NCBI GenBank assembly: GCA_030062745.1
Contig: CP099843.1
Coordinates: 19,324,997-19,388,996, forward strand
DNA from: Capitulum mitella
Taxonomy: Eukaryota; Arthropoda; Thecostraca; Pollicipedomorpha; Pollicipedidae
DNA: 64,000 nucleotides
Reading direction: 5' to 3'
This document shows, piece after piece, positions 63,134 through 64,000 of the stretch (the stretch's first letter is position 1; each line of letters opens with the position of its first letter). A program made the position numbers and the translations under genes. Below the pieces are notes generated by a model. The model had not been told where the DNA came from. It made no database searches and was given only the letters and a program-made list of their open reading frames with translations.

Positions 63134-63575
63134 AAAAGGTTCATAAACTTTGGTTTGCATCACAAAAGATTTGCATCACAGAAGGAAGGAAAGAATAAAA
63201 GTAACCTTACCTAACCTTAAACATGGCTGTTGCACCAAGCCATGTCCAATCATGCTCTTTGTTGGCCTGCAACCTCTAGTATCAAGTACTGTGCCTTCAG
63301 TACAAAATTGGAACAAACTTTTTGATACCAACCATGTCCAACACAAATCTTTTCTGATACAAACATTGTTTATGAACCTTTGGCTACAGACCTTTTCCTT
63401 ACAAACCTTTTCCCTTATGAATCCAGCCCCTACAAACTTTTCCATACAAATAGTTGCAGTGCCTAATGTCTCACATTTTAAACTTCTGGACTGTTGCATT
63501 TTAGAGGAAGATTTTCAGTAACACTTTTTCACCACACTTGAGAAGTGCCATACCTTGTCAAATGGCACTAATCCG

Positions 63576-64000
63576 CCCCACTAAGATACTCCATGATCTG
63601 TACTTACGCTAATTGTGGAGGCAGTGGGTGAATGGATCACTTTCAAGAGTTATTGTACGGAAGTTGCGGCAATGATCAGGCATCAAACACCACAAATTGA
63701 GCTATTTGCTCATTTGCGCATCTTTTGGTTCCAATATGGCTAAGCAACTGCGTGGATTTTCAATGCTACGAAAAGTGAGACGCCTGTCAACCATTACCAA
63801 AACATGCATTATGCTGACGAAATTTCAATATCTTACACACCTTGGACATTAACTAGACCCAAAGATAACACAGTTCGCTAAAGAACGCAACAACTTATCA
63901 ATGAAGAACGGTCACAGAACACTCACGATCACTGAATTTCTTGGTTCAGTCTCGGCTTTGATGTTTCGACCTTCCCCGCTTCTCTTTTGACTGGTAATTA
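63576..64000. other. Right edge of window; nothing recognised
   Basis: CpG returns to normal frequency here. No gene, repeat or RNA was recognised in these 425 bases. Confidence 0.4.

Larger units (their letters stand above)
60920..63575. other. CpG-depleted segment containing a foldback with telomere-type loop
   Basis: From about 60990 to 62243 I see no CpG dinucleotide at all, and almost none from about 63115 to 63570, whereas CpG is common elsewhere. GC content is ordinary, so this is CpG loss, not AT richness. No open frame has recognisable domains. Flanks of the foldback carry loose repeats of a TACAAACCTTTTCC type, in opposite orientations left and right. Confidence 0.75.

Overview
The window is nuclear DNA from an animal, most likely an arthropod and probably a crustacean. 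Two split protein-coding genes with GT-AG introns lie on the minus strand. The telomere-type pentamer present (TTAGG on the minus strand, 62847-62969) is the arthropod form. The rest is intron and intergenic DNA crowded with mobile-element remnants and tandem repeats. Species cannot be fixed from the sequence. No bacterial features, CRISPR arrays, tRNA or rRNA genes were recognised.

Gene 1 (minus, about 34.9 kb down to 2.18 kb) is a cytosolic carboxypeptidase of the CCP2/CCP3 (AGBL2/AGBL3) type, a tubulin deglutamylase/detyrosinase-family M14 metallopeptidase. I reconstructed fourteen exons with consistent phases (34936-34779, 32535-32383, 31967-31729, 31317-31168, 30070-29926, 29184-29074, 26115-26014, 16511-16342, 12482-12323, 11571-11332, 9795-9713, 4985-4796, 4587-4163, and a terminal exon ending at 2176). 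The first N-terminal exon(s) were not found. Gene 2 (minus, 56732-53336) is a complete three-exon SDHAF2, the assembly factor that flavinylates succinate dehydrogenase subunit A in mitochondria; it predicts 150 aa.

Between and inside the genes: at least two families of about 1.2-kb terminal-inverted-repeat elements flanked by TTAA (piggyBac-like MITEs) carrying many AGGTCA half-sites; a hAT-like non-autonomous element (48981-50089); a broken non-LTR retrotransposon with reverse transcriptase (about 45.06-43.06 kb, minus); a large inverted repeat in SDHAF2 intron 1; and, at the right end, a foldback structure whose loop is an interstitial TTAGG/TTGGG array inside a strongly CpG-depleted segment.

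The most unusual feature is in the carboxypeptidase gene. Three of its splice sites sit inside minisatellites whose repeat unit is a copy of that splice site: a 34-bp unit repeating the 5' splice site after the exon at 31317-31168; a 49-bp unit repeating the 5' splice site after the exon at 4587-4163; and a 44-bp unit repeating the 3' splice site before the exon at 32535-32383. None of the unit lengths is a multiple of three and the arrays are largely stop-free on the coding strand, so the choice of copy would change the reading frame. I know of no description of such a cluster in one gene.
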